NCBI RefSeq assembly: GCF_000429085.1 | Contig: NZ_AUBE01000007.1 | Span: forward strand, 248,001 to 312,000 | Origin: Streptomyces flavidovirens DSM 40150 | GTDB taxonomy: Bacteria > Actinomycetota > Actinomycetes > Streptomycetales > Streptomycetaceae | Length of the DNA: 64,000 bases | Reading direction: 5' to 3' | Shown: one piece after another, positions 34,380-42,401 of the stretch | Numbering within the stretch: the first letter of the stretch is position 1 | Layout of the letters: each line of letters starts with the position of its first letter | Notes under the pieces: generated by a model | Told to the model about the DNA's origin: nothing | What the model saw: only the letters and a program-made list of their open reading frames with translations | Databases searched by the model: none | Made by a program: the position numbers and the translations under genes

Positions 34380-34531
34380 TATCGAACGCCAGTGCCGTTG
34401 TCTGCGGGAGGGTGATGTGGCGACGGCGTTCGGGGCGGGAACACCTGATCGGCTCTGATTGTTCTGGTGGGAAAGCTGGGCGCCCTTTCCACAGGAGTTG
34501 TCCGACGTTCCCCTCCGCGATCCGGAATGCC

Positions 34532-35278
34532 ATGTTCACTCCCCGCCCCGTCCCCGTCGCCCTCGCAGGCACTCTCATCGTCGCGCTGGTGGGTTGCACC
34601 GGTGCCGATGGCGATGGCGGCGCGGCGGACAAACCCGCAGCAGCTACGGTCGCGGTGCTCTCGCCGGACACCGCCTCGGCGGCAGCGGCGACGATCGCCG
34701 GGCCGGCGCCCTCCTCGTCCAATGCCGAGTCGGCTGCGCCCGAGAGCAGCACACGGAAGCAGACGGCGTTGCTGGCCATTCCGTCCATCGGCGTCGTCAA
34801 CCTGCGCGTCGTCCCGTACGAGGGGACGACCGACGACTGGGCCGGCACGCGGATCCAGGACCGTGGTGTGGCCGCCAGCCCGTACGGCGATGAAGGCGGT
34901 GTCGGGCCCGGCGAAGTCGGCAACTACCTCGTCACGGCACACCGCCTCTCGGCCGGCGGCCCCTTGCGCGAACTCCCGTCCGTCGACGAGGGCGACTCCG
35001 TGTTCGTCACGGCGGGCGGCAAGGTCCACGAGTACAAAATCACCGACTCCAGGATGACGTCGTTCCGCTCGGAGCGGTCACTGGCTGAGCAGCGGGCCGC
35101 GGTCCCGGGCTCGCCGGGCAAGCGGCCCACCAAGGCAATGATCACGCTCTCCACCTGCGCGACGCCGGAGGACGACGCTGCCGGCAACTTCTGGCGCGAT
35201 GAGAAGGGCAACCCGGAGCACCGCATCGACAAGATCGGCGTACTGACCTCGTCGCGGGCGGCGCCGAGCGACAAGTGA
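34532..35278 (+). CDS. Lipoprotein-anchored sortase (class E-like)
   Basis: 248 residues from ATG 34532. A lipobox LVGC ends at Cys22, so the protein should be lipidated and anchored on the outer face of the membrane, followed by an Ala/Ser-rich linker. The sortase barrel begins with IPSIGVVNLRVVPY. The catalytic triad is His137 (TAHR), Cys209 (LSTC) and Arg231 (EHRID). There are 21 residues between Cys and Arg, more than the short loop of typical class E enzymes. The enzyme would attach sorted proteins to the wall; no LPXTG/LAXTG substrate is encoded next to it. The stop lies in a 22-nt tandem duplication. Confidence 0.83.
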   Translation: MFTPRPVPVALAGTLIVALVGCTGADGDGGAADKPAAATVAVLSPDTASAAAATIAGPAPSSSNAESAAPESSTRKQTALLAIPSIGVVNLRVVPYEGTTDDWAGTRIQDRGVAASPYGDEGGVGPGEVGNYLVTAHRLSAGGPLRELPSVDEGDSVFVTAGGKVHEYKITDSRMTSFRSERSLAEQRAAVPGSPGKRPTKAMITLSTCATPEDDAAGNFWRDEKGNPEHRIDKIGVLTSSRAAPSDK

Positions 35279-35304
35279 GCTGGCGCCGAGCGACAAGTGA
35301 ACTC
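35261..35304. repeat. 22-nt tandem duplication spanning the sortase stop codon
   Basis: Units 35261-35282 and 35283-35304 match at 20 of 22 bases; the first 18 (GCGCCGAGCGACAAGTGA) are identical and include the TGA stop at 35276-35278. The period is not a multiple of three. Confidence 0.92.
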
Positions 35305-35353
35305 AATCGCCGGACAGGAGCAGAGCGCCACGTACGGCTAGCCGACAGGCCGG

Positions 35354-35791
35354 CTAGCGGAGCCGTGGCTGCTCTTCCTCCTCTTCTTCTTCCTCCTCCG
35401 GAAGCTTCACGTCGCTGACCGCGATGTTGACCTCGACGACCTCCAGGCCCGTCATCCACTCGACCGCGGAGATCACGTTCTCTCGCACCGCGCCGGCGAC
35501 ATCCGTGATCGAGACGCCGTAGTCGACGACGATTTCCAGGTCGACCGCCGTCTGCTTCTCGCCCACTTCGACTTTGACGCCGGTCGAAACGGACTTGGCC
35601 GCGCCCGGCACGCGCTCTCGCGCCGCTCCGAAGGCCCGCGAGATTCCGCTGCCCATCGCATGGACGCCGGCCACATCGCGGGCCGCCATTCCGACGATCT
35701 TCTCGACCGCGCTGTCGGCGATGGTGGTCCGTCCCCGGCTGCCGGGGTCGCCGTGCTTCCCACTGACGTTCTGGGTTCCGGTATCGGTCAT
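35354..35791 (-). CDS. Asp23/Gls24-family envelope stress protein
   Basis: 145 residues from ATG 35791. The central domain (TTIADSAVEKIVGMAARDVAGVHAM, then VKVEVGEKQTAVDLEIVVDYGVSI and AVEWMTGLEVVEVNIAVSDV) is the Asp23/Gls24 fold, associated with envelope and alkaline stress in Gram-positive bacteria. The tail is a run of glutamates (nine) before QPRLR, which is unusual. Streptomyces usually carry several such genes in clusters; here it is single. Confidence 0.88.
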   Translation of the reverse strand: MTDTGTQNVSGKHGDPGSRGRTTIADSAVEKIVGMAARDVAGVHAMGSGISRAFGAARERVPGAAKSVSTGVKVEVGEKQTAVDLEIVVDYGVSITDVAGAVRENVISAVEWMTGLEVVEVNIAVSDVKLPEEEEEEEEEQPRLR

Positions 35792-35892
35792 AGCCGGTCG
35801 TTCCTTTCCAAGGAGAGGAGCTTGCCACCGTTCTTCCACGTTAGGCCTGTATGGCCCGCGATGCTCAGGGACGGCAGGGCAGGCCCCCGGTC

Positions 35893-36666
35893 TCACACCT
35901 TCCGTACGGTCACGCCTCCCGCGGCCAGCGCTCCCGTCGCGTCGTCCGGGGCGGCCTCGTCCGTGACGACGACGTGGAGGGCGGAAAGGGGGGCCACGAA
36001 GGCGAGGGCGGTGCGGGAGAGCTTGGCGGACTCCGCGACGGCGATGACGCGGCGGGCCGAAGCGATCGCGGCGCGCTTGACGGCGGCATCGTCCAGGTCG
36101 TACGCCGTCAGGCCGTCCGCGGGGCTCAGTCCGCAGCAGCCGATCACGGCGGTGTCGAATCGTACGGCGGCCAGCGACGCCGTGGTCAGCGGGCCGGTCA
36201 GCGCCAGCTCACCCGGTCGTGGTCGCCCGCCGGGCACCAGCAGCGTCAACTGGGGCGCCCCGGCCAGCGCGTTGACTCCGTGGAGGGACAGCGGCATCAC
36301 GGTCAGGCGCCGGTGCTCCAGGGCGTGAGCCACTTCCAGGCAGGTGGTGCCGCTGTCCAGGACGACGGACTCGCCGTCGGCGATCAGCGCGGCGACCTCG
36401 GCGGCGATGCGCTGCTTGCTCTCCAGCCCCTCCCGCGCACGCAGTGCGAACGGGGGTTCGTCGCCGTACAGCAGCAGGCTCCTCGCTCCTCCGCGGTAGC
36501 GCTCAAGAACGCCCTGGCCGGCCAGAACCTCCAGGTCGCGGCGGATGGTCATCTCCGAAGCGCCGGTGAGTTCGGCCAGCTCCGCGACACCCATGCGGCC
36601 CGCCTCGCGCACGGCATCGGTGATCTGCCTCCATCGGTCTGTGCTCCCCATGCTCGCATTGAACAT
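35893..36666 (-). CDS. DeoR/GlpR-family transcriptional regulator
   Basis: 257 residues from ATG 36666 (ATG 36651 also possible). The N-terminal HTH reads GVAELAELTGASEMTIRRDLEVLAGQGVLERYRGGA. The sensor domain has LDSGTTCLEVAHAL, then GCCGLSPADGLTAYDLDDAAVKRAAIASARRVIAVAESAKL, the usual sugar-phosphate effector site. Divergent from an MFS transporter with 58 bases between starts and a palindrome in the gap; it most likely represses that transporter. Confidence 0.9.
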   Translation of the reverse strand: MFNASMGSTDRWRQITDAVREAGRMGVAELAELTGASEMTIRRDLEVLAGQGVLERYRGGARSLLLYGDEPPFALRAREGLESKQRIAAEVAALIADGESVVLDSGTTCLEVAHALEHRRLTVMPLSLHGVNALAGAPQLTLLVPGGRPRPGELALTGPLTTASLAAVRFDTAVIGCCGLSPADGLTAYDLDDAAVKRAAIASARRVIAVAESAKLSRTALAFVAPLSALHVVVTDEAAPDDATGALAAGGVTVRKV

Positions 36667-36691
36667 TGATCACGTTTCCAATGCAACCTTT

Positions 36692-36710
36692 CGAACAGAC
36701 TAGTTGTTCG
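36692..36710. promoter_or_regulatory. Candidate operator between the DeoR and MFS genes
   Basis: CGAACA (36692-36697) and TGTTCG (36705-36710) form a perfect inverted repeat with a seven-base spacer, midway between the divergent starts. A further GAACAT at 36661 and ATGTTC at 36713 may be extra half-sites. Confidence 0.5.
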
Positions 36711-36724
36711 TTATGTTCATACGC

Positions 36725-37954
36725 ATGGAGAGATCTCTGCGGTCCGGTCGGCTGGCCACCTTCGCGTACTTCACCTTGAACGGCTTCCTCATGGGAATGT
36801 GGATCGTCCACATCCCCGCCATCGAGCAACGTGCCGGGACAAGCCATGCCGTGCTCGGCTGGCTCCTGCTGCTGCTCGGCGCGGGAGCCTTCGCCGGCAT
36901 GCAGATCGTCGGCCCGCTCACCGACCGCTACGGCGCCCGCACCGCCGTTCCGGTGAGCGCGGCACTGTGCGGTGCCGCCGTGGTCCTGCCCGGTCTGGCC
37001 ACGAGCAGTTGGACGCTGGGGGCGGCGCTGCTGGTGCTCGGCTTCGGCAACGGCTGCCTGGACGTCAGCATGAACGCCCACGCCGTTCAGGTGGAGCGCG
37101 GTTACCAGCGGCCCGTCATGTCCGCGTTCCACGCCACCTTCTCCGTCGGGGGTGTACTGGCCGCTCTTGTCGGCGCCCGCACGCTCAGCTGGGGGGTGAG
37201 TCCGGCGGTAACCCTCGCCGCGGTGGCGCTCTTCGGCCTCGTCGCGGCCCTGGTGGCCGCCCCCGCGCTGCTGCGACCCGAGCCTGCCCGCACAGCGGAG
37301 GCCCCGGCCGCGGAAACCCCCACCGCCGGGGCGAAGGCGGCTCGCAGGACGCCCCGGCGCATCTGGGTACTGGCCGCTCTCGCACTCATGCTGATGCTCT
37401 GCGAAGGCGTGGCCAACGACTGGAGCGTGCTCCATCTGCGGGACGTCCTGGACGCGCCCGCCGCGACGGCCGCCCTCGCCTACGGGGCCTTCGCCACCGC
37501 CATGACCGTCGGACGTCTGCTTGCCGACCGGGTGGCCGCGCGCTTCGGAGCGGTGGCCGTCGTGAGGTACGGCGCCTCCCTTGCCGCGCTCGGCCTGACC
37601 ATGGCGGCGCTGTCCCCGTGGATTCCCCTGGCGCTGATCGGCTGGACCATGTTCGGGGCCGGGCTGTCCGGCTGCATCCCGCAGCTCTTCAGCGCCGCCG
37701 GTCACGCCGACCCGGACGCCTCAGGAGTCAACGTTTCCCGTGTCGCCGGCCTCGGCTACGTCGGCATGCTCGCCGGGCCCGCCGTCATCGGACCGCTCAC
37801 CCACTGGGCCCCGCTCAACCTCACGTTCTTCCTCCCCGTGGCCTTCTGCGTCATCGCCGCCTGTACGGCCGGCATCCTGCGGCCCTCCTCCCAGGGGGTC
37901 AGCCGCAGCAGCCGCCACCGGGACGGCAACCGCACACCTGCGCCTCGTTGTTGA
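36725..37954 (+). CDS. MFS transporter
   Basis: About 409 residues with twelve hydrophobic segments. The helix 2-3 loop reads GPLTDRYGARTAV, and a Pro/Ala-rich central loop separates the halves. ATG 36725 is used; ATG 36713 is also in frame. FGNGCLDVSMNAHAVQVE and AFHATFSVGGVLAALVGA resemble the YbjJ-type efflux/uptake subfamily of MFS. The adjacent divergent DeoR regulator suggests a sugar-related ligand. Its 3' end overlaps that of the CDF gene by 56 bases (convergent). Confidence 0.87.
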   Translation: MERSLRSGRLATFAYFTLNGFLMGMWIVHIPAIEQRAGTSHAVLGWLLLLLGAGAFAGMQIVGPLTDRYGARTAVPVSAALCGAAVVLPGLATSSWTLGAALLVLGFGNGCLDVSMNAHAVQVERGYQRPVMSAFHATFSVGGVLAALVGARTLSWGVSPAVTLAAVALFGLVAALVAAPALLRPEPARTAEAPAAETPTAGAKAARRTPRRIWVLAALALMLMLCEGVANDWSVLHLRDVLDAPAATAALAYGAFATAMTVGRLLADRVAARFGAVAVVRYGASLAALGLTMAALSPWIPLALIGWTMFGAGLSGCIPQLFSAAGHADPDASGVNVSRVAGLGYVGMLAGPAVIGPLTHWAPLNLTFFLPVAFCVIAACTAGILRPSSQGVSRSSRHRDGNRTPAPRC

Positions 37955-38627
37955 GGACCGCCGTGGTCGCGGGGGTGGCGCAGCAGCCCTCGCCGCGCCA
38001 GGCGTCGACTCCCTCCCTGACCGCGATGACGGCGATGACGAGAGCGGCGATCGGGTCGGCCCACGACCACCCGAGCGTGGCGTTGAGGACCAGGCCCACC
38101 AGGAGGACGGCGGACAGGTAGGTGCACAGCAGGGTCTGCCTGGAATCGGCGACCGCCGAGGCCGAACCCAGCCGCTGCCCGGCCTTGCGCTGGGCGACGG
38201 AGAGGAACGGCATCACGGCCAGGGAGAGGGCCGCCAGCACGATGCCGGCAATCGAGCGGTCCGCCCCGCCGGTGCCGCCCAGAGCGCGGACGGCGTCAAC
38301 ACCGACGTACGCGGCGAGCGCGAAGAACGAGAGCGCGATGATCCGCAGGGTCGTCTTCTCGCGGGCCTCGCGGACGGCGTGGTCGCGGGCGGAGAACTGC
38401 CAGGCCACCGCGGCGGCGGAGGACACCTCGATGACGGAGTCCAGGCCGAAGCCGACCAGCGCGGTGGAGGAGGCGATCGTGCCCGCGGTGATCGCGACGA
38501 CGGCCTCGATGACGTTGTACGTGATGGTCGCCGCGACCAGCAGCCGTATTCGGCGAGTCAGTACTTCACGGGCGGCGGGGGCGGTGGGGGCGGACGGATC
38601 GGTGCCCACGGGTATCCCGGCGGTCAT
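37899..38627 (-). CDS. Cation diffusion facilitator with Cys-rich C-terminal tail
   Basis: 242 residues from ATG 38627, which overlaps the cmtR stop (TGATG). Six hydrophobic segments follow the CDF order. Helix 2 reads ALVGFGLDSVIEVSSA, so the classical HxxxD site is replaced by Asp/Glu without histidine. The helix 5 region begins SAVADSRQTLLCTYLSAVLL, with one Asp and a Cys. Helix 6 contains WADPIAALVIAVIAV. The last 30 residues contain six cysteines (CC, CxC and CC), a likely soft-metal binding tail. Pairing with CmtR points to Cd(II)/Pb(II) efflux coupled to protons; this is inference from context and ligands. Confidence 0.85.
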   Translation of the reverse strand: MTAGIPVGTDPSAPTAPAAREVLTRRIRLLVAATITYNVIEAVVAITAGTIASSTALVGFGLDSVIEVSSAAAVAWQFSARDHAVREAREKTTLRIIALSFFALAAYVGVDAVRALGGTGGADRSIAGIVLAALSLAVMPFLSVAQRKAGQRLGSASAVADSRQTLLCTYLSAVLLVGLVLNATLGWSWADPIAALVIAVIAVREGVDAWRGEGCCATPATTAVLNNEAQVCGCRPGGGCCG

Positions 38628-38962
38628 CAGCAGCAACCCTTGTCTTCCGTGTCCGGGCAGGTACGGTCCGCCTCGACCGCCAGCACGGCGCTTCGCAGGT
38701 CGTCCAGCGCATGCCTCAGCCGTTCGTCCGCCAGCTCGTAGCGTGTCCGGCGGCCGACGGGCACGGCCACGACCAGACCGCAGTCCCGCAGACAGGCAAG
38801 GTGGTTCGACAGCCTGGTGCGCGAAATTTCCAGAGCGTCGGCGAGAGCGGCGGGATGGGCCGGGGCCTCGCGCAGGGCGAGCAGGATCCGGCAGCGGATC
38901 GGATCGGCGAGCGCGCGGCCGAACCGGGCAAGCACCTCGATGTCGTACGCGAGAGTCAGCAC
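38627..38962 (-). CDS. cmtR: CmtR-type ArsR/SmtB metal-sensing repressor
   Basis: 111 residues from a GTG start. It aligns along its length with Mycobacterium tuberculosis CmtR: LARFGRALADPIRCRILLALRE, then SRTRLSNHLACLRDCGLVVA. The three Cd/Pb ligands of CmtR occur at identical positions, Cys57 and Cys61 (in NHLACLRDCG) and Cys102 (in DRTCP). A final KGCC adds two more cysteines. CmtR represses its operon until Cd(II) or Pb(II) binds. First gene of a two-gene operon with the CDF pump. No clear ribosome site is seen, so it may be leaderless. Confidence 0.9.
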   Translation of the reverse strand: MLTLAYDIEVLARFGRALADPIRCRILLALREAPAHPAALADALEISRTRLSNHLACLRDCGLVVAVPVGRRTRYELADERLRHALDDLRSAVLAVEADRTCPDTEDKGCC

Positions 38963-38984
38963 GGCCAGGACGGTACACGAGAAC

Positions 38985-38994
38985 CTGAATTCAG
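38985..38994. promoter_or_regulatory. Palindrome upstream of cmtR
   Basis: CTGAATTCAG, a perfect 10-bp palindrome 23 bases before the cmtR start in a locally AT-richer stretch. A plausible CmtR operator or promoter element. Confidence 0.4.
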
Positions 38995-39160
38995 AGAAGC
39001 GTGAATCCTAGACTTCGCGCGATGCCACGGCCGCCTGGTGGAAGCCGTAGCGCTGCTGCCGCGGGCACCGGCCGGTATGAGCGGATTCTGCTGGTTTGGC
39101 CCGAGGGGGAGTGGGGACAGGCTGGATAGAAGAATCGTTCCCGCAAGATCGGAGGACCAC

Positions 39161-39316
39161 ATGATCGTCCTCGGAATCATTCTGCTCATCATCGGTTTCG
39201 TGGCCGACATCGCCATCCTGTGGACCATCGGAATCATTCTGGTCGCCATCGGGGCCGTCCTCTGGATCCTGGGATCGTTGGGGCGCGCGGTGGGTGGTCG
39301 ACGGCACTACTGGTGA
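39161..39316 (+). CDS. DUF6131-type small membrane protein, 51 aa
   Basis: 51 residues from ATG 39161, with GGAGGACCAC directly upstream. Two hydrophobic helices (IVLGIILLIIGFVADIAIL and IGIILVAIGAVLWILGSLG) end in a basic RAVGGRRHYW tail. The pattern is that of DUF6131, a small actinobacterial membrane protein family of unknown role. A strong hairpin follows. Confidence 0.85.
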   Translation: MIVLGIILLIIGFVADIAILWTIGIILVAIGAVLWILGSLGRAVGGRRHYW

Positions 39317-39355
39317 GCGCCGGGCCCCGCACTGCTGGGGGTTCGCCGTACGAAA

Positions 39356-39402
39356 GAAAGACCGGTGGCACGACCGAGGGTTGCTCATGCCACCGGTCTT
39401 TC
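39356..39402. terminator. 15-bp perfect hairpin after the DUF6131 gene
   Basis: GAAAGACCGGTGGCA (39356-39370) pairs perfectly with TGCCACCGGTCTTTC (39388-39402) across a 17-base loop. The A/T-containing base of the stem gives a short T tract on each strand, so it could terminate in both directions. Confidence 0.8.
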
Positions 39403-39510
39403 ATGTGCGGTGCTGCTCGATGAAAGTCCCGCAGCGGAGGCCGAACCTCGGGGCACCCGTTCGGAGGCACGCCCGAGGGGGCGCGAGCGCTTGCGGGTAC
39501 CCCACGGGAC

Positions 39511-40377
39511 ATGCCCCTGAAATCCGGTGCGCCGCAAGATGGTCGCCCGCAGCACGGACATCCGTTCGACCGACTGCAGCGACGGCTGGGGGACTCGGTC
39601 GTCGGACTCACCTGGCAACGCGGGCGCGAGGTGGAGCTCATGCACCGCGCCATGGGCTTCGCGGCGCTCAGTTTCCTCACGCTGGTGCCCCTCCTGATCG
39701 TCGTCGCCGCGGCCGATCTGCCGAGCGGGCAGGGCTTCGCCCGTTGGCTGGTGACAGGCCTCGGGGTGTCCGAGGTGTCGCAGGCGGAGATCGAGGAGCT
39801 GTTCGGCCGGCCGGGGCAGGCACTGCAGCGGACCACGGCATTCGGCCTGGCCGCACTGGCCGCGTTCGGCGTGACCTTCGGATCCGCCGTGCAGACCGGG
39901 TACGAACGCGTCTGGGACCTGCCGACGGCGCGATGGCACACGATGTGGCGCCACGTCGTCTGGCTGGCCATGCTGGTCGCCGCCCTCCTCCTCTTCGTCA
40001 AGACTCCCGCTCCCGAAGGGGCGCCCGCCGTCGTGACCATGCTTGTCGCCGGGGGCGATGTCGTCGGCTTGTTCCTCTTCTTCTGGGCCTCGCAGCGGCT
40101 GCTGCTCTGCGGCCGGATCCGCTGGCGCGCACTGGCCCCCGCGGCTGCCCTGACGGCTGTGGGGCTGCTCGGGCTCCGGATCTTCTCGCAGTACGTCTTC
40201 TCGCCACTGATCGCGTCGAACGCGGTGACGTTCGGCCCCTTCGGGACTGTGCTCGTCCTGCAGTCCTGGCTGGTCGGAGTGGGATTCGTGGTGTACGGCG
40301 GGGCGCTGGCCGGGCGGCTCGTCCACGAGTGGCAGGTACGGCGGAGGCTGAACCTGAGCCCGAGGCAGCCGTACTAG
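39511..40377 (+). CDS. YihY/BrkB-family membrane protein
   Basis: 288 residues. After a polar N-terminus, an amphipathic LTWQRGREVELMHRAMGFAALSFLTLVPLLIV leads into six helices. A loop with TYERVWDLP-like sequence (GYERVWDLPTARWHTMWRH) lies between helices 2 and 3, and GPFGTVLVLQSWLVGVGFVVYGGALAGRLVHEW closes the domain, as in YihY/BrkB proteins. The family is loosely linked to virulence in Bordetella, but its molecular role is unknown. Confidence 0.82.
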   Translation: MPLKSGAPQDGRPQHGHPFDRLQRRLGDSVVGLTWQRGREVELMHRAMGFAALSFLTLVPLLIVVAAADLPSGQGFARWLVTGLGVSEVSQAEIEELFGRPGQALQRTTAFGLAALAAFGVTFGSAVQTGYERVWDLPTARWHTMWRHVVWLAMLVAALLLFVKTPAPEGAPAVVTMLVAGGDVVGLFLFFWASQRLLLCGRIRWRALAPAAALTAVGLLGLRIFSQYVFSPLIASNAVTFGPFGTVLVLQSWLVGVGFVVYGGALAGRLVHEWQVRRRLNLSPRQPY

Positions 40378-40395
40378 TAACGGGCGTTTCGTGGG

Positions 40396-41244
40396 TCAGT
40401 GCGTGGTGTGGCGGCGGAGGTTCTCCGTCAGCATCGCGGTGACCTCGCCGACACCGGCACGGGCGCCGACGCCGTCGACGGCGGACAGGCGTCCGTCCGT
40501 GGACTTGAGTTCGGTCATGGCCTCTTCCATCGCGCGGTGCGCCGCGAAGAGGCACGGCGTGCTGTAGATCGCCACATCGACCCCCAGCGCGGCGAGCTCC
40601 GAGAGCGACAACCGTGGGGACTTGCCCCCGGCGATCTGGTTGAACAGCAGCGGCTTGTTCCCGATGACTCCACGGATCCGGCGGATCGCCTCGACACTGC
40701 GCACCCCGTCGACCAGCACCACGTCCGCGTCGGTCGCCGCCAGGGCGCTCGCGCGGTGCAGGATCTCCTCGTCGTCGGTGGCATCGGTCCGCGCGACGAC
40801 CAGCAGGTCGGTCCGGCTCGCGAGTACCTGGTTCAGCTTCGCGAGGTACTCCTCCAGCGGCAGGACCTGCTTGCCTTCGGTATGGCCGCAGCGGCGCGGG
40901 CGTTTCTGGTCCTCCAGGACCACTCCCGAGATGCCCGACCGCTCCAGCCGCCGCACCACGTGGCACGCCAGCTCCGGGTCCACGTAGCCGTCGTCGATGT
41001 CCACGAGCAGGTGGTGCCGCGGGAACGCGCCCCGCAGGCGTTCGGCGAAGGCGACCATGTCGGGCCAGGCGATGAACCCGATGTCGGGAAGCCCGTAGTA
41101 CGAGGCGGCGAAGCCGAATCCGGACACGAAGAGCCCGTCGTAATGCGCGGCCGCGAGCGAGGCGGAGTACATGTCGTACACGCCGATGAGAGGTGTTGTC
41201 CCCGAGCAGGCGATCTCGTCGCGCAAGGCTTTGCCGTACAGCAT
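40396..41244 (-). CDS. Isocitrate lyase/PEP mutase-family enzyme
   Basis: 282 residues from ATG 41244 with CAGGAG eight bases upstream. The alpha/beta barrel has GVYDMYSASLAA, the metal-binding DIDDGYV (82-88) and the active-site loop EDQKRPRRCGHTEGKQ, in which Glu111-Asp112 and Cys119 occur. A Cys-Gly-His loop is the lyase type (isocitrate, methylisocitrate or dimethylmalate lyase), whereas phosphonate mutases have Asn-Ser there. It thus probably cleaves or decarboxylates a C4-C7 hydroxyacid rather than making a phosphonate. The identity of the substrate is open. No phosphonate genes nearby. Confidence 0.85.
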   Translation of the reverse strand: MLYGKALRDEIACSGTTPLIGVYDMYSASLAAAHYDGLFVSGFGFAASYYGLPDIGFIAWPDMVAFAERLRGAFPRHHLLVDIDDGYVDPELACHVVRRLERSGISGVVLEDQKRPRRCGHTEGKQVLPLEEYLAKLNQVLASRTDLLVVARTDATDDEEILHRASALAATDADVVLVDGVRSVEAIRRIRGVIGNKPLLFNQIAGGKSPRLSLSELAALGVDVAIYSTPCLFAAHRAMEEAMTELKSTDGRLSAVDGVGARAGVGEVTAMLTENLRRHTTH

Positions 41245-41429
41245 GGGCTGACTCCTGACGGTTGCGGGGAGGCCCCCGGACGGGCGAATTGATCACGCGG
41301 GCTGATCAACGCGGGGTGTCCGCGCCGGTTGCGACAGATCACCCCAAAGGCTCCGTCCCGCGATCGGGAGCGTTTTCCTCTCCGCCGCAGCCCGCGGCGC
41401 GCAGCCCGCGCCCCGCAGGCCCGGCCGGC

Positions 41430-42332
41430 TCACGCAGAAGGGCGCAGGGCCTCGGCGGCCGTGGCGGCCACCGCGTCCGCCACGGCTGCCAGAGCGGGCG
41501 AGTCCAGCTTCCACTGCTGCCAGAACAGCGGAACGTCCACGGGCCGGCCGGGCGTGAGCAGAGTGAACACACCCGCGCGCAACAGCGGCTGCGCCTGCGG
41601 TTCCGGTACCAGTCCCCAGCCGAGCCCGGCGGCCACCGCGTCGCAGAACCCCTCCGACGTCGGCACGTAGTGGCGCACCCGGCCCGCGCCTGTCCCGTCG
41701 TTCGTGAGGGAGCGTACGAAGGCGTCCTGGAGGTCGTCGCGGCGGTCGAAGACGATCACCGGGGCGTCACGCAGGTCGCGCTCCAGCGGCCCGGTCAGGT
41801 GGCGCGCGGCGAAGGCGCCGCCGGCCACCGGCAGATACCGGGCGAGGCCGAGGCGGCGTACCGTGCAGCCCGCCACAGGGTCGGGCGACGACGTGACCGC
41901 CGCCATCACCTGCCCCTCGCGCAACAGGGCCGTGGTGTGGGCCTCGTCCTCGCGGTGCAGCTCGAAACACACCGGCGGATCCTGCGGCACGCGATTGAGC
42001 GCCGGGAGGAACCAGGTCGCGAGGGAGTCGGCGTTGACCGCGATGGGCAGCCGCGCCGGGCCCCGCGCGTCGGCGATGCCCAGGTCCGCCCGCGCGTCCA
42101 GCTCCAGCCGGGCAAGCTGACGCGCGAACCGCACCACGACTTGCCCGGATTCCGTCGGGCGCACCGGCTTCGTACGCATCAGCAGCACCCGGCCGGTGCG
42201 CTGCTCCAGCGCCTTGATCCGCTGGCTGACCGCCGACGGGGTCACATGCAGGGCGGCCGCGGCCGCGTCGAAGGTGCCCTCGTCCACTGCCGCGAGCAGC
42301 GTACGCACCAGGTCCAGGGGAAGCTCATCCAT
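41430..42332 (-). CDS. lysG: LysR-family regulator, ArgP/LysG type
   Basis: 300 residues from ATG 42332. The N-terminal LysR HTH is LVRTLLAAVDEGTFDAAAAALHVTPSAVSQRIKALEQRTGRVLLMR, with SQRIKALE typical of ArgP/LysG. The effector-binding domain follows, ending VFTLLTPGRPVDVPLFWQQWKLDSPAL, again typical of this subgroup. LysG activates the lysE exporter gene when basic amino acids accumulate. It is divergent from the LysE-type gene here with a 28-bp palindrome in the gap. Confidence 0.9.
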   Translation of the reverse strand: MDELPLDLVRTLLAAVDEGTFDAAAAALHVTPSAVSQRIKALEQRTGRVLLMRTKPVRPTESGQVVVRFARQLARLELDARADLGIADARGPARLPIAVNADSLATWFLPALNRVPQDPPVCFELHREDEAHTTALLREGQVMAAVTSSPDPVAGCTVRRLGLARYLPVAGGAFAARHLTGPLERDLRDAPVIVFDRRDDLQDAFVRSLTNDGTGAGRVRHYVPTSEGFCDAVAAGLGWGLVPEPQAQPLLRAGVFTLLTPGRPVDVPLFWQQWKLDSPALAAVADAVAATAAEALRPSA

Positions 42333-42338
42333 CACAAA

Positions 42339-42366
42339 GGCTAAGGGTACGTTAGAACCTTTAGCT
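42339..42366. promoter_or_regulatory. Candidate LysG operator
   Basis: GGCTAAGGGT (42339-42348) and ACCTTTAGCT (42357-42366) form an inverted repeat matching at 8 of 10 positions, and contain a LysR-type T-N11-A. It lies immediately before the lysG start and about 36 bases before the lysE ATG. Confidence 0.6.
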
Positions 42367-42401
42367 GTACTGATGGCGGAATGGTTCATACCGTCGTCCG
42401 C

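Noticed and set aside
40396..41244. Phosphonate biosynthesis through PEP mutase
   Set aside because: The active-site loop has Cys-Gly-His rather than the Asn-Ser of mutases and there is no phosphonopyruvate decarboxylase nearby.
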